This document shows, in pieces, positions 12,338-24,258 of a stretch of DNA of 64,000 nt. The stretch is from the NCBI GenBank assembly GCA_964304625.1, contig OZ199838.1, positions 13,578,001 to 13,642,000 on the forward strand, written 5' to 3'. Made by a program: the position numbers and the translations under genes. The notes under the pieces were generated by a model. The model searched no databases. It was not told where the DNA came from and saw only the letters and a program-made list of their open reading frames with translations. Position 1 is the stretch's first letter. Every line of letters begins with the position of its first letter. The stretch comes from Kudoa neothunni. Lineage: Eukaryota; Cnidaria.

Positions 12338-14614
12338 AGAACAACGGTTCATACTTCAACAAAAACTTAATATGTGTAGATGACATTTTTTATTTTATAA
12401 AATTGAAATGTTTCTCTTTAAATTTATCACCTAAAATAATTGGTTTAACTCTAACATGTTTCATTCTTAAGTAATGCTTTTATCTATTTAATACTTTTGA
12501 TAAATGAAATAGTTTATGTTTATTATAAAAAATTAGTAGTTAAATAAAAATATCTAAAAATTTTTAGCCCCTTGAAATAGGATTTTTGTTTGTTTGTGCT
12601 CACGGAATAAAGCCCGCGGTGTAGGTCGTTAGGATGCGAGGTTCCGGCTGCATTCACGGGGATGCTAGGTACTGCAGTTAGTCGCATCCAACCTCTCGTC
12701 TAATCCTTCTACAATAATCTAGGGAATCATCTAAATATTCTCTTCTCTAAGTGACTAACTTTTTCTAGATTTATCTCTTTAAGCTTCAAAGGCGGTAGCT
12801 CTGCATAAAATTATATTACCTAATATATCACAGATGGTTTAAGCATCTAGTTCAACTCTTTCCGTTGTGATGTATTTGCGCTCATCACAGTCAATTACAG
12901 AATAAAGACACGCAGGGTGGAAACAACGGCTGTACCAGAGATGTGTTTGAACTCGCCATCTTCGAAATTACGATCAACTTTCTACACCATTTTCACTGTT
13001 TGATCAAGCATGTAGAAACTTGTTAAGCCATTTGTTAGCATTTAATAAACTCCAGTTGTGCCTGATAAGCTTAAACATCACAAGCCAATGAGGTTAGCCT
13101 ATGGACTAATAATAAAAAGATTGATTTGAATAGGGATGGAATTAATTAACTTATTGGAACAAATTTAATAATAAAAAATAAAAAATAAGTCTATTCCATT
13201 ATTATTTTTATTAATTATGGGCATAATCATGGAAATGATACTTTTAGCTAGGGTTGCCTCAATAGCAAAAAAATTCATGCCTTAAAAAAGCGGATCTCAA
13301 CGGTTTTTTCAAATTTACTCCCTTAAGTTGAAAGCCAGATTCATATCTACTTTAAGGTTTTATAATAGTTAAGTTAAGGCAGAGTTTGTTTTGACGGTAA
13401 AGTCTAAACCTAAAAGGCGTGTACGCATGTACAATTATTAGTCCCATCAACTCATACTCACAAGTTGTCTACAGATTTAACTTTTTAGATTTTGCCAAAT
13501 TCAATTATTTCTGACTCATTCCTTCGCTCTTATGGGCCAGAAATAATTAAAAGTAGTCAAAAGTAGTGGCACCTAAATATTATTTACCATGCAAATATCC
13601 ACTGTAATTACAATTATTAGGTTACATCACTAAAAGATAAACGAGTCATAAAATAAAGAGATTGATAGCATCTTTATAAATAGTTGTTAAGTAATTATTC
13701 CTAAAAACATTTTAAGCATTTCTGCCAACTTCTTATTGGGTTTTATAGTCCTGAATAATATAATTTCTTAGAAATCCTTAAGTATACCACAAACTCCAGT
13801 ATGCAAATATTGCCTCTGTCCAATTTTGATGGTACTTAATTTATCTCCTATCATTTAAAATTTACCCCCTGTTGAGAACCACTGCCTAAACACAATATAA
13901 TAGATATATTCTTCTTTAAATTAAATCAAATTTTAAAAATACCCAATATTATTGATAATTAGAATAATTTGTTTATTATTCTCTCTACAGATTTCACTTA
14001 CGAATAGAAAGGAACTTTTATAAAATTATAAATAATTTTAAACTCTATTATAAAATAAAATTTATTTTATTTTTCAATAAATTAAATATCATTATTGTAA
14101 TCAAATGAAATTTTAAAGAGTAATTTTCATCTCACCCAATGACTAAATGATTAATTAAAACTTTCCTTTCTTCGTATCTAATTAAAAAAAATTAAATAAT
14201 TAATCATACAAACTAGATTATTCGATTCTAACTAAATTAAAATCTCAATGCCGGACATTCGCGCAATCGTCCCTCGATATCGATGATTGCAGAAACCGTT
14301 AGTATCTACAATACTTTTAAAAGGTGACATTAGCACAAACATATTTTAATATTTTTATCTATCATCTCATTTACGAATCACACATGTTTCACGGTAGTTA
14401 AAATCTCATAAATTCTGGAAATAATAACCTTTCCTTGTCGTAATGATTTATGGAAACATATAAACAAGATCATTACAAAACCAAAATCCATCCCAAACTA
14501 CTGAAATGAGACAATTATAAACACCCCCATCTCAATGTCATGATGAAACTCTATATTCGAAAACCTACACTCCCCTTAATCCTAACCCCAAATATTGCTA
14601 TATTGGATATAATA
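12338..14614. other. Intergenic; G+C-rich patch at 12600-12720
   Basis: No gene recognised. A patch around 12600-12720 is clearly richer in G+C than its surroundings and contains an inverted pair, GGATGCGA near 12632 and TCGCATCC near 12681. A second mixed-composition patch lies at 12870-12990. Either may be a worn transposon fragment; I see no tRNA promoter boxes or coding match. The rest is plain A+T-rich DNA. Confidence 0.4.
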
Positions 14615-15950
14615 CAGTCGAACCTGGATATTGTGTAATTTGTTTCCGTTCCACAAAAATTACGCAATAGGGAGGTTTTATGCAATACAGGGTATTGGCG
14701 GAAGATCATTACGTGTAAAAAACAAAAATTTATTCGGGGTTAAAATAAAAAATAATTGGTCATTTCAATTTGTTTGCACCAATCTTTGATTATTTCAGAT
14801 ATGAACTCCATGACTGGGTGTGTTTTTAAAATAATGCTGTTGAGTTTTCTAACATAAAAGTTTTATGATAAAATTAATTGAATATTTGAGTTCCGCAGTT
14901 GACACAAGCGCTTTATCGTTTACAAAGTTTGGGGCGATATTTTTTTAATCTATCGGCTGTATACGATCCAGATAAAACTAATGATTCTTCATGTATTTTT
15001 TTCCTCTTCTTCAATGTTGTCGATTTCGTCACGTTTTTTATCCAAAACTTGAAGTTGATAAACAATTAAATAGTGTGACGAAATTTTATACATTATTTTC
15101 AGAAAAATCTTGATTCAAGTTTTCATTATCTAATAATGTTTAATTTAATATATTGAAGGATCAAAATACAATGTTCAAAAAGTCTAGATTCTCTTAAGCA
15201 ATTTTGAATGATAGTCTATGATACGTTTTCCAATGCATGTTTTCAAGTTTTAATAAAACCAAAACGGTATACTTAAATAAATTTGAATTATCCGTATTTA
15301 CTTTGTTGCACTCTTCGTACTCTAGTGAATTTTTCGGAAATTTCCCAACAAAATTAATCACAGTTTGAGTATTTACATTGTTAGTTTTACCATGAAATAT
15401 TTTTACAATTAATCCCAAATCTACGTTTAAATCCCACAAACCAACCGTTACTACCGGTGAATTTGTCTATGCTTATGGATTTAGCGTTATTTCTGTCTTT
15501 TCCACGATGACATAAACAGGGACAACCTTTTTTTCATTCGCACTTTAGTTATCCACGTAAAAACTAAACTATCTAACACTGTGTATTTGTTTTGTTTTCT
15601 TTTTTTTTGAAGCCGAAATAGAATTAATAATATCATTCGAAAAGCTAAAATTCAATTAATAGTAGAATGTCTTGCAAATACATTATATTGGGGTTGGATA
15701 ATTTTATTTAATTAGATGGCTTGGGATGTTCAAAGTCATTTCTTTTTCTCCTTTGAATGATTTAATCGAATTGTAATATTCGAAAATCTCATTTTTTTCA
15801 GCTACTGTTCGCTGATTCCTTGTCATTTTTGTTTTGCAGAATTCGAAAAGAAGATTAATTGAGGAATAACAAAATTTTTTATGTAAGACATTAATATTTA
15901 TATTTTTAATGATGAATCCTATTCGGATTATATCATGCAGCAACGCTTCC
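14615..15950 (-). mobile_element. Tigger/pogo-type DNA transposon, deleted
   Basis: The low-coordinate end is TA followed by CAGTCGAACCTGGATATTG. It is followed by a terminal palindrome (ATTGTGTAATTTG then AAAATTACGCAATAGGGAGG) of the kind seen at Tigger ends. The minus strand inside carries fragments of a Tigger transposase. The opposite terminal repeat was not found before 16200, and the span is too short for a whole element, so it is internally deleted and truncated at its 5' side. Confidence 0.75.
15194..15826 (-). pseudogene. Tigger/pogo transposase N-terminal half, broken
   Basis: From ATG 15826 the frame reads MTRNQRTVAEKNEIFEYY, resembling the CENP-B-type N-terminal helix-turn-helix, and stops near 15704. 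Further on come LDSLVFTWITKVR and FTGSNGWFVGFKRRFGIN, the second CENPB-type DNA-binding domain with its conserved F-x-x-SNGW-x-x-x-FKRR pattern. Then SLEYEECNKVNTDNSNLF follows, matching the region before the first catalytic Asp (usually YxPxDIFNADETGLF). The frames are interrupted by stops and shifts, and the rest of the DDE domain is missing, so no active product is possible. Confidence 0.75.
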
Positions 15951-16706
15951 CAACTAAAATTAGACTCGCACCCGCTTGCATACGATAAGATGTAGCCGAC
16001 TCAAAATTTATCAAACATTATTTTCTGTTGTGATCGGATCTCGCACCCCCAAGCCCACAGTTCACACCTTTACGGGTGCGGGAACCATTGTCATGCAGGG
16101 TTTAAACATTTGCGATATTGAACGGCAACACGTTAGATTGTTTCACATGACACGATTACATGATTACTCAGTAAACATTGTCGCACATTATTAGAAAATT
16201 TAAACTTCATTTCAAAATATATTTTGAAATATGAAGTAATTAATTGTGAGTGTTCGTGCCAAAACATCGCAATCATACGACGATAAATTTAATGTCTGGA
16301 GACGTAATTATTGAATTGGAAGAAGATTAAAAACTTTCATAGGAATGGTTCTATTTTTGGTTGTACTTTAAAGTAGTGTTTTTCTCGACCTTGGGATTTT
16401 TTCAGAACTCCGCTGGCACCTCTGCACAATAACGAGATATCTTATATTTATACTTCTCTAATAAAACATTTTTATCCTGTTTGCTCCGGTAATACCAATT
16501 TAAATAATATACAACCAAAGTGTAGGCAAACAATCAAAATATCCCTTATATTTCAATAAACTTGTGAAATCACGCAATCTCCAGCTTCGTCTGTATATCT
16601 GATACCTCAGTGCGCCGCAAAGTTGGTACAAAACAAAAAAAATCGATTAAGAATAATCATATCATATGTCAAAAAGCTATATATTGGCCTAATGATAAAT
16701 TGAGCA
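15951..16706. other. Intergenic downstream of RPS16
   Basis: No gene recognised. A short plus-strand frame at 15976-16194 has no family match that I recognise and an unremarkable composition; its 16030-16150 part is less A+T-rich and could be transposon debris joined to the Tigger remnant. Confidence 0.4.
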
Positions 16707-17266
16707 CTAACGATATGATTTCTGGTAGCGAGCCCTAGCACCAGGTCCACCGAATTTCTTAGCTTCACACAATCTTGGGTCGGCCACTAGAAGACTTCTA
16801 TCGTATGCCAATATTACACTTTTGACAGCGGCCTTTCTGGTTTCATCAACGTCTAACCCAAAAACCATACAGAAGGAGTCTATTATTAAAAAACATACAT
16901 TTTTGAAGGAAAGCAACAAGACCACGAGCAATAGCCTGTCTAACAGCATACACTTGTGCGGTTTGACCACCACCACGTACTCTAATATGAATATCTAAAT
17001 CTTTGAAGTATTCACGTCCAAGCAAATGGATGGGTTCTTCAGCCTATTTTGTTATTAATTCATTAGTTCAAATTAGCTTTAACTGTAATGGTAGACTGTA
17101 CTTTATCTCTTAGGATTTCTGGTTGGACTAATTTAAGAGGTCTGCCATTAATTCTAATAACACCAGTTCCTTCTTTACAAACCGCAAGAGCAGTTGCTGT
17201 CTTTTTACGTCCATAGACCTGAACGCGTTTCAACTGTGATTTAGGAGCACCAACCGAAGTAGCCAT
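16707..17266 (-). CDS. RPS16: 40S ribosomal protein S16 (uS9)
   Basis: Small-subunit ribosomal protein whose C-terminal tail reaches the decoding centre. Three exons, 17266-17102, 17043-16899 and 16852-16707, with introns of 58 and 46 nt. They sum to 456 nt, exactly 151 codons plus stop (human 146 aa). Landmarks: [34 protein letters not shown], then after intron 1 [40 protein letters not shown], and after intron 2 [19 protein letters not shown] and the invariant C-terminus RARYQKSYR. The start at 17266 was chosen because the sequence upstream in frame (from 17377) does not resemble the family and [16 protein letters not shown] gives the usual N-terminal length. Confidence 0.98.
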
Positions 17267-17945
17267 TGTGAACACGTTTGGAGTACGAAAGTTTTTGCCG
17301 ATGAAATCCGATAGCCAACGAAAATACGAATTCCTTAAATTCGACTGAGAGCCTAAGTTATTGTCGTATTCCAGCAAAAATAATTAGACTCGTTTAGAAA
17401 ATCCTAATAATATTCTATAATATTTAGAATGATTAAAATTCAGTATTCAACTACTGAGATATGATCAGTCTAATATTTATCTAGTTTTTTGGATACTTAT
17501 AAATTATTTTGTATTAAATAAGAATTAAACTGAGTATTCTATTATATGTGTTACAATAGGTTGAAGTCATTTCTTTTTGAAAATTAAAGTTATGTTGTGC
17601 TTGCGCAAAAAACAACAAAATATATTTACATTATTTCTATAAAATTAATTCATTTCATTAAATAGAATTAAAAATAAAATAATTTAATTAATGAAACTAT
17701 GGAAATTTGAAGTTTTGGGCGAATATTTTGTTGGAGATAGGATGTATGTTACCTTTTCACATAATCGAATAGCACAGAGAATGAATGATACATTTATACA
17801 CAATAATAAACTGTTTATTTTTCCAGTTTGATATTTTATAAAATTATATTTGTATTGTGATATCATGGAGACATAATTTTGTGGATTTATAAATATTTCT
17901 AAACATCAGCTAATGATCCTTTATAATTTAGTACGAAGATTAGAA
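17267..17945. other. Intergenic between RPS16 and cyclase
   Basis: A+T-rich, no gene seen. It should contain the RPS16 promoter and the 3' end of the cyclase transcript. A TTGCGC word near 17602 is the only CpG-type promoter hint. Confidence 0.35.
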
Positions 17946-20454
17946 TCAAATAAGCCTATAAATATAAGTATAACAAAAAAGTGTACGTTTTAAGCGATTC
18001 TTTCTGATAGAAGGCTCAATAATGTAAGTGACATTTAGTGGATCATTGTTATCCCGATTTTCGGTGGCTGTTTGCCATTTTGTAATTTTTGAAATTTTTA
18101 GAGTTTTATTGAATTTGATGTTTCTAAATGAAATGACATTGTAGAAATAGGTGTAGGAGAAAGAGACAAACTTGTAGACATTTTTGCTGATGTGGATCTT
18201 GTTTGAAGGGGCTGCTTGCTCCAGTTTACTTGCATAATGAACTGTCTTACCAAATATGCAGAATCGGGGTGATCGTAAACCAACAATTCCGGCAATTACG
18301 GGCCCCGAATAAACACCAATTCTAATCTAAAATCACAAAAATAACTCAAAACACATTATTGAGAAATACTTTGATTGGGTGGTCGGAAGTGATTTTCAGG
18401 TTGGAAATCGTATCAATCATTTTCAACCCACATTTGATTATTCTTGAAAATTTTGTTCCTTTGCATTGGATACCAGAAGCTACCATATAACCGTCACCAC
18501 TAGTTTCAATCTAAAATGTCAACAAAATCATTATAATGAAGAATGTTTTGTTGATGGGTCGAGAAAAATCTATAAATGTACTTTAGTTAGATTGTATTGA
18601 CTACAGAATGCATCAAATTCGCCAAAGATTGTTCTCAGCATGGAAATAATTTCAATAGGAGTGTGATGGTTCGAGTAGGTGGTAAAAGATACCAGATCTG
18701 AGCACAGTAGTACGATTTCTTTGTAGTTGACCGCGTTGATAGATGAGCCATTGATTAGTTTTGAGGAGAAATCGTTTGGATAGATATCTCGTATAATTTC
18801 CTCGGTTTTAATACATTCACTGGCAAGATCATGCTTTATTCTAAAATTTAGAAAAGATTAATTTAATTTTGGTGGGAAATCCTGAATTATGTGTGATTAG
18901 ATTAATCAACATAACAAAAACAAATTGTCAAATTTGCCACTTAACGCTGTGATAAATTAATAAATGTATATACTGTTCAAGTTTGTTAGTGAGAACCGTA
19001 AGTTTCTCCGAGTAGCTTTTCTCATGTCTAATACTATTCATCAGTATTATGGCATCTCGGGCGCCATTTTGAATTGGTAGATCACTAATATAGAGACCAT
19101 TATCGTACAACTGATTGATATCATTAAAATGTGGATATCCAATAAACCTACACAATGGGTAAGAATAAGATATCAATACATGAAATATTCCGTTACCAGT
19201 AATTTTGAGTGTCTTCTTTAAAAGCAAGCTGTCCCTTAATTTTCAAGTCGTGACATTTTAAAAAATTGATGTCATTTGAGGGTCTGCAATGGTTGGAGCT
19301 GGTGACGGTTAGTAGTACGTTTGGTTTTGGTTTAATTAGGATTGATACGTTAACATATTTTTTAATATCCGAAATTTTGGTGATATCAAATTTTGGAAAG
19401 ATTATTTGAAACGCATCGATAAATGTGATATTTTTGTTGTTGATAATGTGTGTTAACGCGTGCTCTAATAATGGCCCCAATTCCAAAATCACACCTATAT
19501 GCAAAAATATAAGGTAGAATTTAACGGCTCAATTGCACAAAAATTGTCCTTACCTTCGGCATTAAATAACACATATCCAGGCACGGCGTTGTTGATGAAA
19601 TTTTTATCTACCAGGTCGTTGACCAAGGTGGTGGTTACTGGATCCAAACTGGCGGTGTTGGAGATTGGAGCGAACTTTTGGTTAATTCGTATGCTAAAAG
19701 ATTGATTTTCGGTAGTCCAAGGTTTTACCACCACACACTTGGGTTTTCTATTGAACACCAACCAGTTACATTGTTTGACAAATCCTAAAAAAACATTCTA
19801 CCACGAATAGCTCCAATGTCAACTTGATAATCTACTAATTTGGTAGTTACCTGATAGAAAAAGTGACCACATTTAACTTGTAATATATAATTCTGAAATG
19901 ACTCTTCATAGCACACAAACAAAATATCACTGTCTTCACGTATCTCGGGAAATAATCGATTGATATTGTTTTTCATTTCATAAAAATTATTTATAAACTC
20001 CACTATATCTCTACCCAATACAAACATCCTATCGGGAGCGTTTTCCACCAAAAATATGGCTAAATATTTCCCCACCTTCTCGTAAATTTGACTTTTGTCT
20101 TTTTCTATAATAATTCACATAACTTTAGATTATGTAAATCATATACTTAACGATTTCGCCACTAAATCAACAGCAACTATAAACATGGATGGTTTTATGA
20201 GTGAGAGTTTTTCTATTTTAAAGTTTTGTATCATATCTAATATTTTTTTCATATCAAACTCTTCAGTGTTGGTGTTAGTTTTTCTAGTTTTTATATAAAA
20301 ATAATTTAAAATGACTTCTATTTTGGTTTTATTTTACATGAACTTATTCCACAGTTTTTCCTTCCCTTTTTTCCACAGATAATAATAGAGATTAATCAAA
20401 AATATATTGAGCTAACAGATTGTATAGAACAACTTCGTAGTAAAAAGTTACCAT
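17946..20454 (-). CDS. Soluble guanylate cyclase, alpha-type subunit
   Basis: Forms cGMP from GTP as a heterodimer with a beta subunit in the cytosol (family knowledge). Well supported exons: about 20310-20147, 20104-19802, 19784-19554, 19494-19197, 19147-18974, 18840-18582, 18510-18370 and 18326-17946; phases agree throughout. N-terminal HNOB domain: VDLVAKSL, IYEKVGKYLAIFLVEN. HNOBA/PAS: VPGYVLFNAEG, DNGLYISDLPIQNGARDAI. Cyclase domain: VLLCSDLVSFTTYS and IETSGDGYMVASGIQ keep both metal-binding Asp, while KTVHYASKLEQ lacks the beta-subunit Arg. The haem-ligand His and YxSxR motif of beta subunits are absent. Together these point to an alpha role. The first exon, from ATG 20454 (MVTFYYEVVLYNLLA), is a guess. 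Between 19801 and 19785 a 17-nt GT..AG piece must be removed, or one T added in a T7 run, to keep frame. Confidence 0.9.
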
Positions 20455-22763
20455 TTTATTATGATTGTTTTCATCTACGTGGGTGAACTTTTTTGGACTT
20501 TAACATTAAGCTGAATCCGTATTATTTGGCTAGGTAACTATAAAATAGGGATTATATTCAGGCTGATTATTTTTCGGGCCTTATACTGAGTAATGAGTGG
20601 ATTTTTTGTCCACCACACCAAAATCTACTAGGTAACAACATTAATTTCAATTAGGTTATATATTTGCGTTATGAAATTTAGTTGTTACAGTGCTATTTGA
20701 AATCGGTTCAACAATACTCCTCTCGCAAAACTCCGCTCAAAGACTCTTCATTAAACTCATTTACACCTTTCTGCTAAGTCTAATATTATATTTGTAGAAA
20801 AAATACTGTTTATTATTTTAATCGAAAATACCTTGCAATTTTATAGAATTTTAATCGTTAATAAATTGATAATCATTGTTATGATTATTATTTCAAGATT
20901 AACCATACGAAGGTACGATTATATTCAATTATTTATGCATTAATGTAATTAGTTTTTATTATGATTCTTTATTTGATGGGTTCAAACTATTTTTTAATAT
21001 AATAACTAAAATCCTCAGAATACGTTTTCTCATTTTATTTTATCACCAAACAAAGCAAATAAACGTTTTTTAATAGTGGCCAAATTTGTTTTTAACCCTT
21101 TCATGCATACTTTTTTGTTTGCGGTCTAAAGATGATATATTGCGTAAAAATAGTTAGTTATGTGGATTCAAAAAATAAAAATGCTCAAGCTAATTTTTAT
21201 TAGCTATTATAATCGAATTACAACAGAATTAAATAAAAATCTTATTCTAATGTATCATGCACACTCAAAAATTCTACAATGTCATTCGAATGCATTGAGA
21301 ATTTATTTTGTACCTGATTTGTAAACAATGGCTAAATATAATCAATATGTTTACATCGACCAATAGTTGTGTACATGCGCGTAAATGTTGATGTCAACTT
21401 TTCATTTTTGAAATTATTCTATATCTAACGAACGTTTAAATTTAAAGCTCTTAAAATTAGGTTCAACAGATTAATATTTCATAGGAAGTTGTTATTGGCA
21501 CGGTAAATAATATTCGAGGGACACTAGTTTTCACTATATATAATTATTTTTGGCTACTAAGAATTAAGCGGTGGGCCAAAAATAATTCCGTAAACAGTTT
21601 TTAAGTATGAGTTGGTGAGATTAAAAATTACAATAGCACGTGTGTACATACATTTCAGGACTAAATTTTCCTATGCCAAAAGCCACCTCCATAAATGTTT
21701 CCCTTATATATTAACTTTAAAATAATACAGAAAATAAAATAATTGTTGTTTTTATGAAGCAGTTACAAATTTATTCAACTTTTTATTTTATGTCGCGCAT
21801 TTTTGGTGGCAATTGCAAGGTGTCTTTCGGTTGCGTGACTCCCCCTACTCCCGATTGATTTTATTTAATTAATATTTTTTATATGGAATATATTTAGTGA
21901 ATGGCATAAAAGTTAATATAAATGCCAAAAATAATATTTTCTTGTTAGTTAACAGAGCAATTGTAAAAATATTTAGTATCGTCGTTGCTAATTAATAATC
22001 GGAATAATTATAGATATATACGTTAAATATGACTAACGATAAACAATCCCATTAAGATATCTAACCAATGTTATATTAATTTGGAACAATTTAATTTATA
22101 TTCTCGTTTCATTAATTCTTTTTCTAAATTTACTTATTTCATGTAAATGAAGATTTACCTATGAATATTGTTTTTAATGGCAGAATCACATCAGCAAAAA
22201 TAAGAATATTTTTACTATATTATTAACTAGGTGGGTTCGAAAAATCGATGAATCAGTCAATTTTACTTTGATTTATCGATAAAAATGTTAGATTATCGTT
22301 AATCAGAGTTATATCCAAAAAATGTGTGTGGGTCACGCTGGTATACTCTGTAACGAGCTATACCTACGACATGACTGGATCCAATAAATTGTATATTATT
22401 GTGAGATTAACATCATATGCCATAAAAACAGGTTGTACAGATAATCCAAACAGTTTAACCGTAACACAGATGGTTTGGTCGATGGATAAGTTTAACTTAG
22501 TTCGATTGTAAAGTATATGGAAGTATGAGCGACTCTGAAGTGATCCAGTATTACAACTAAAAAGTTATATCAGGATGCTTTAATTTTATAAATATATTGG
22601 TCATTTTTCAATATCTAAATGCAAAATTTTCTCCAGGCTCAGAGTTAAAGTAGAGCGTATATTGAATGAAATAAACATACTGTAAGATGCAATCGATCAG
22701 CTTGAGAATATTTTAGAGGATTGAAACTGTTACTGCTTGACATATATATAACTAATTAATAAT
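20455..22763. other. Intergenic, A+T-rich
   Basis: No gene, RNA or recognisable transposon was seen. Short frames such as 22326-22511 (plus) have no family features. Confidence 0.4.
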
Positions 22764-24258
22764 TATATATCCTATGGTTTTATTCATTTTAAAATATTGA
22801 CTGACCAAAAAAAATAAAAAATTCAATTCTTGAAAGTTACTAAAAATCACGCTTCGGCATCAATCGACCGTCGCGCATATCAACGTGCACACATGATTGC
22901 TCCTGTTTTTGACGCAATTAACCTTCAAAAGCATACAAATTTTAATAATTTTTAAATTTACATCATTTTTACATTCATTGAAAAGCGTCTGGCAGGTATT
23001 ATTTATTGGAGCTAACGTTCAGATTTTATTCAGCTATGTTATTGCACTTTTTAAACGTCGATTTTGCAATTGACTTGAATAATACTTCAGAATAGTATAA
23101 TATAATTCATTTTTTAGTTTATATATTATTTTCATATGCCTTAATACTAAGTCTAGCCAGTTAATCGAAATAATATATTAAAGTATTAAAATGCATGATG
23201 GAATCAAGAAACATATGAATGAAAATACATTATAGGCAAATAATTATGCCATGAATAATTTAATTTTAAATTATATTTTCGCAATATTTTGTAATGTTTC
23301 ACATTATTTTGGGATATTGTTTATGAAGGCGTTAATTGACCAGGATTCTTTTACGTATCAAATTTCCATTTAAACAATATGGCCATTGCCAATTTATTTT
23401 TCTCGGTTGCTCTTATTGCGCCACCTTAGATATAGATATTCGTCAACTCCAACTATTTTATTAGCTCAACCCCAATTCTCTCTTCGTTGAAACATTCCAC
23501 AGCCAATATTTTCCAATATTAAGAACTAAACGATCAATATTTTTTCTAAAATTTATGTTAGTGCTGTCAATATACATCTGTATTCTTCAATACATCAAAT
23601 AGAGATTAATTAAATAAGTGAGATACTGTCAATTTCGTCTGAAAATAAATATTAAAATTAATTTAAACATATGTATGTGTATTTTTCCATCTCATTTTTA
23701 AATAAATCAGTCTAAGTATTGTTGTTGCCTTTTTATTACATGCAGACATAGTGTTGTATCTGAAATAATTTCCCCATACATCAGCGTTTTTCTCTATCCT
23801 TTACCAGATAGGTAAACAAATAATGTATTCATGAGGAACAAAATGCGGTAAAATTGAAGCTGAGTTATAAAGTCCGCCATGATGATAGAGTTATATTGAA
23901 ACAGATTAACGTAATGATGTATAAATTTATCATTATAAATCTTTTAAGAAATATGACAAACTACTTTCAATACTAATATTTATCCAAAATAAAAATATTA
24001 CGTATTATTCCTTTTTGTGTATAACACTTTATTTAAAATGAAATTTTTCCAATGAACGTAAAAAAGATATAGATTTAAAAATTATAAAAGTTGTGTACTT
24101 TTGGAGGATAATTACGTCAAAACAGGAGCGAAAATGTGTGCGCGCTGATATGCGCGACAGTCCATAGGTGCCGAAGCGTGATTTTTATTAACATTCAAGA
24201 ATCGAATTTTTTATCGGTCAGCCAATATTTTAAAAATGAGTTAATCCATGGGATATAA
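22764..24258. mobile_element. Non-autonomous element with ~200-bp terminal inverted repeats
   Basis: Bases 22764-22981 and 24050-24258 are imperfect inverted copies of each other. Matching words read on the same strand include TTTTAAAATATTGACTGACC against TTTTAAAATATTGGCTGACC, AAAAATCACGCTTCGGCA (identical), TCGCGCATATCA, and TTGCTCCTGTTTTTGACG against TCGCTCCTGTTTTGACG. About 1.07 kb lies between, with no transposase. The outer edges are TATATCC and GGATATA, which could mean a TA target, but no longer duplication is visible, so the superfamily is undetermined. Arm divergence of roughly 15-20% suggests an old copy. Confidence 0.75.

Noticed and set aside
15976-16194. Plus-strand ORF beside the Tigger remnant
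   Set aside because: No recognisable domain and no splice or start context; treated as chance.
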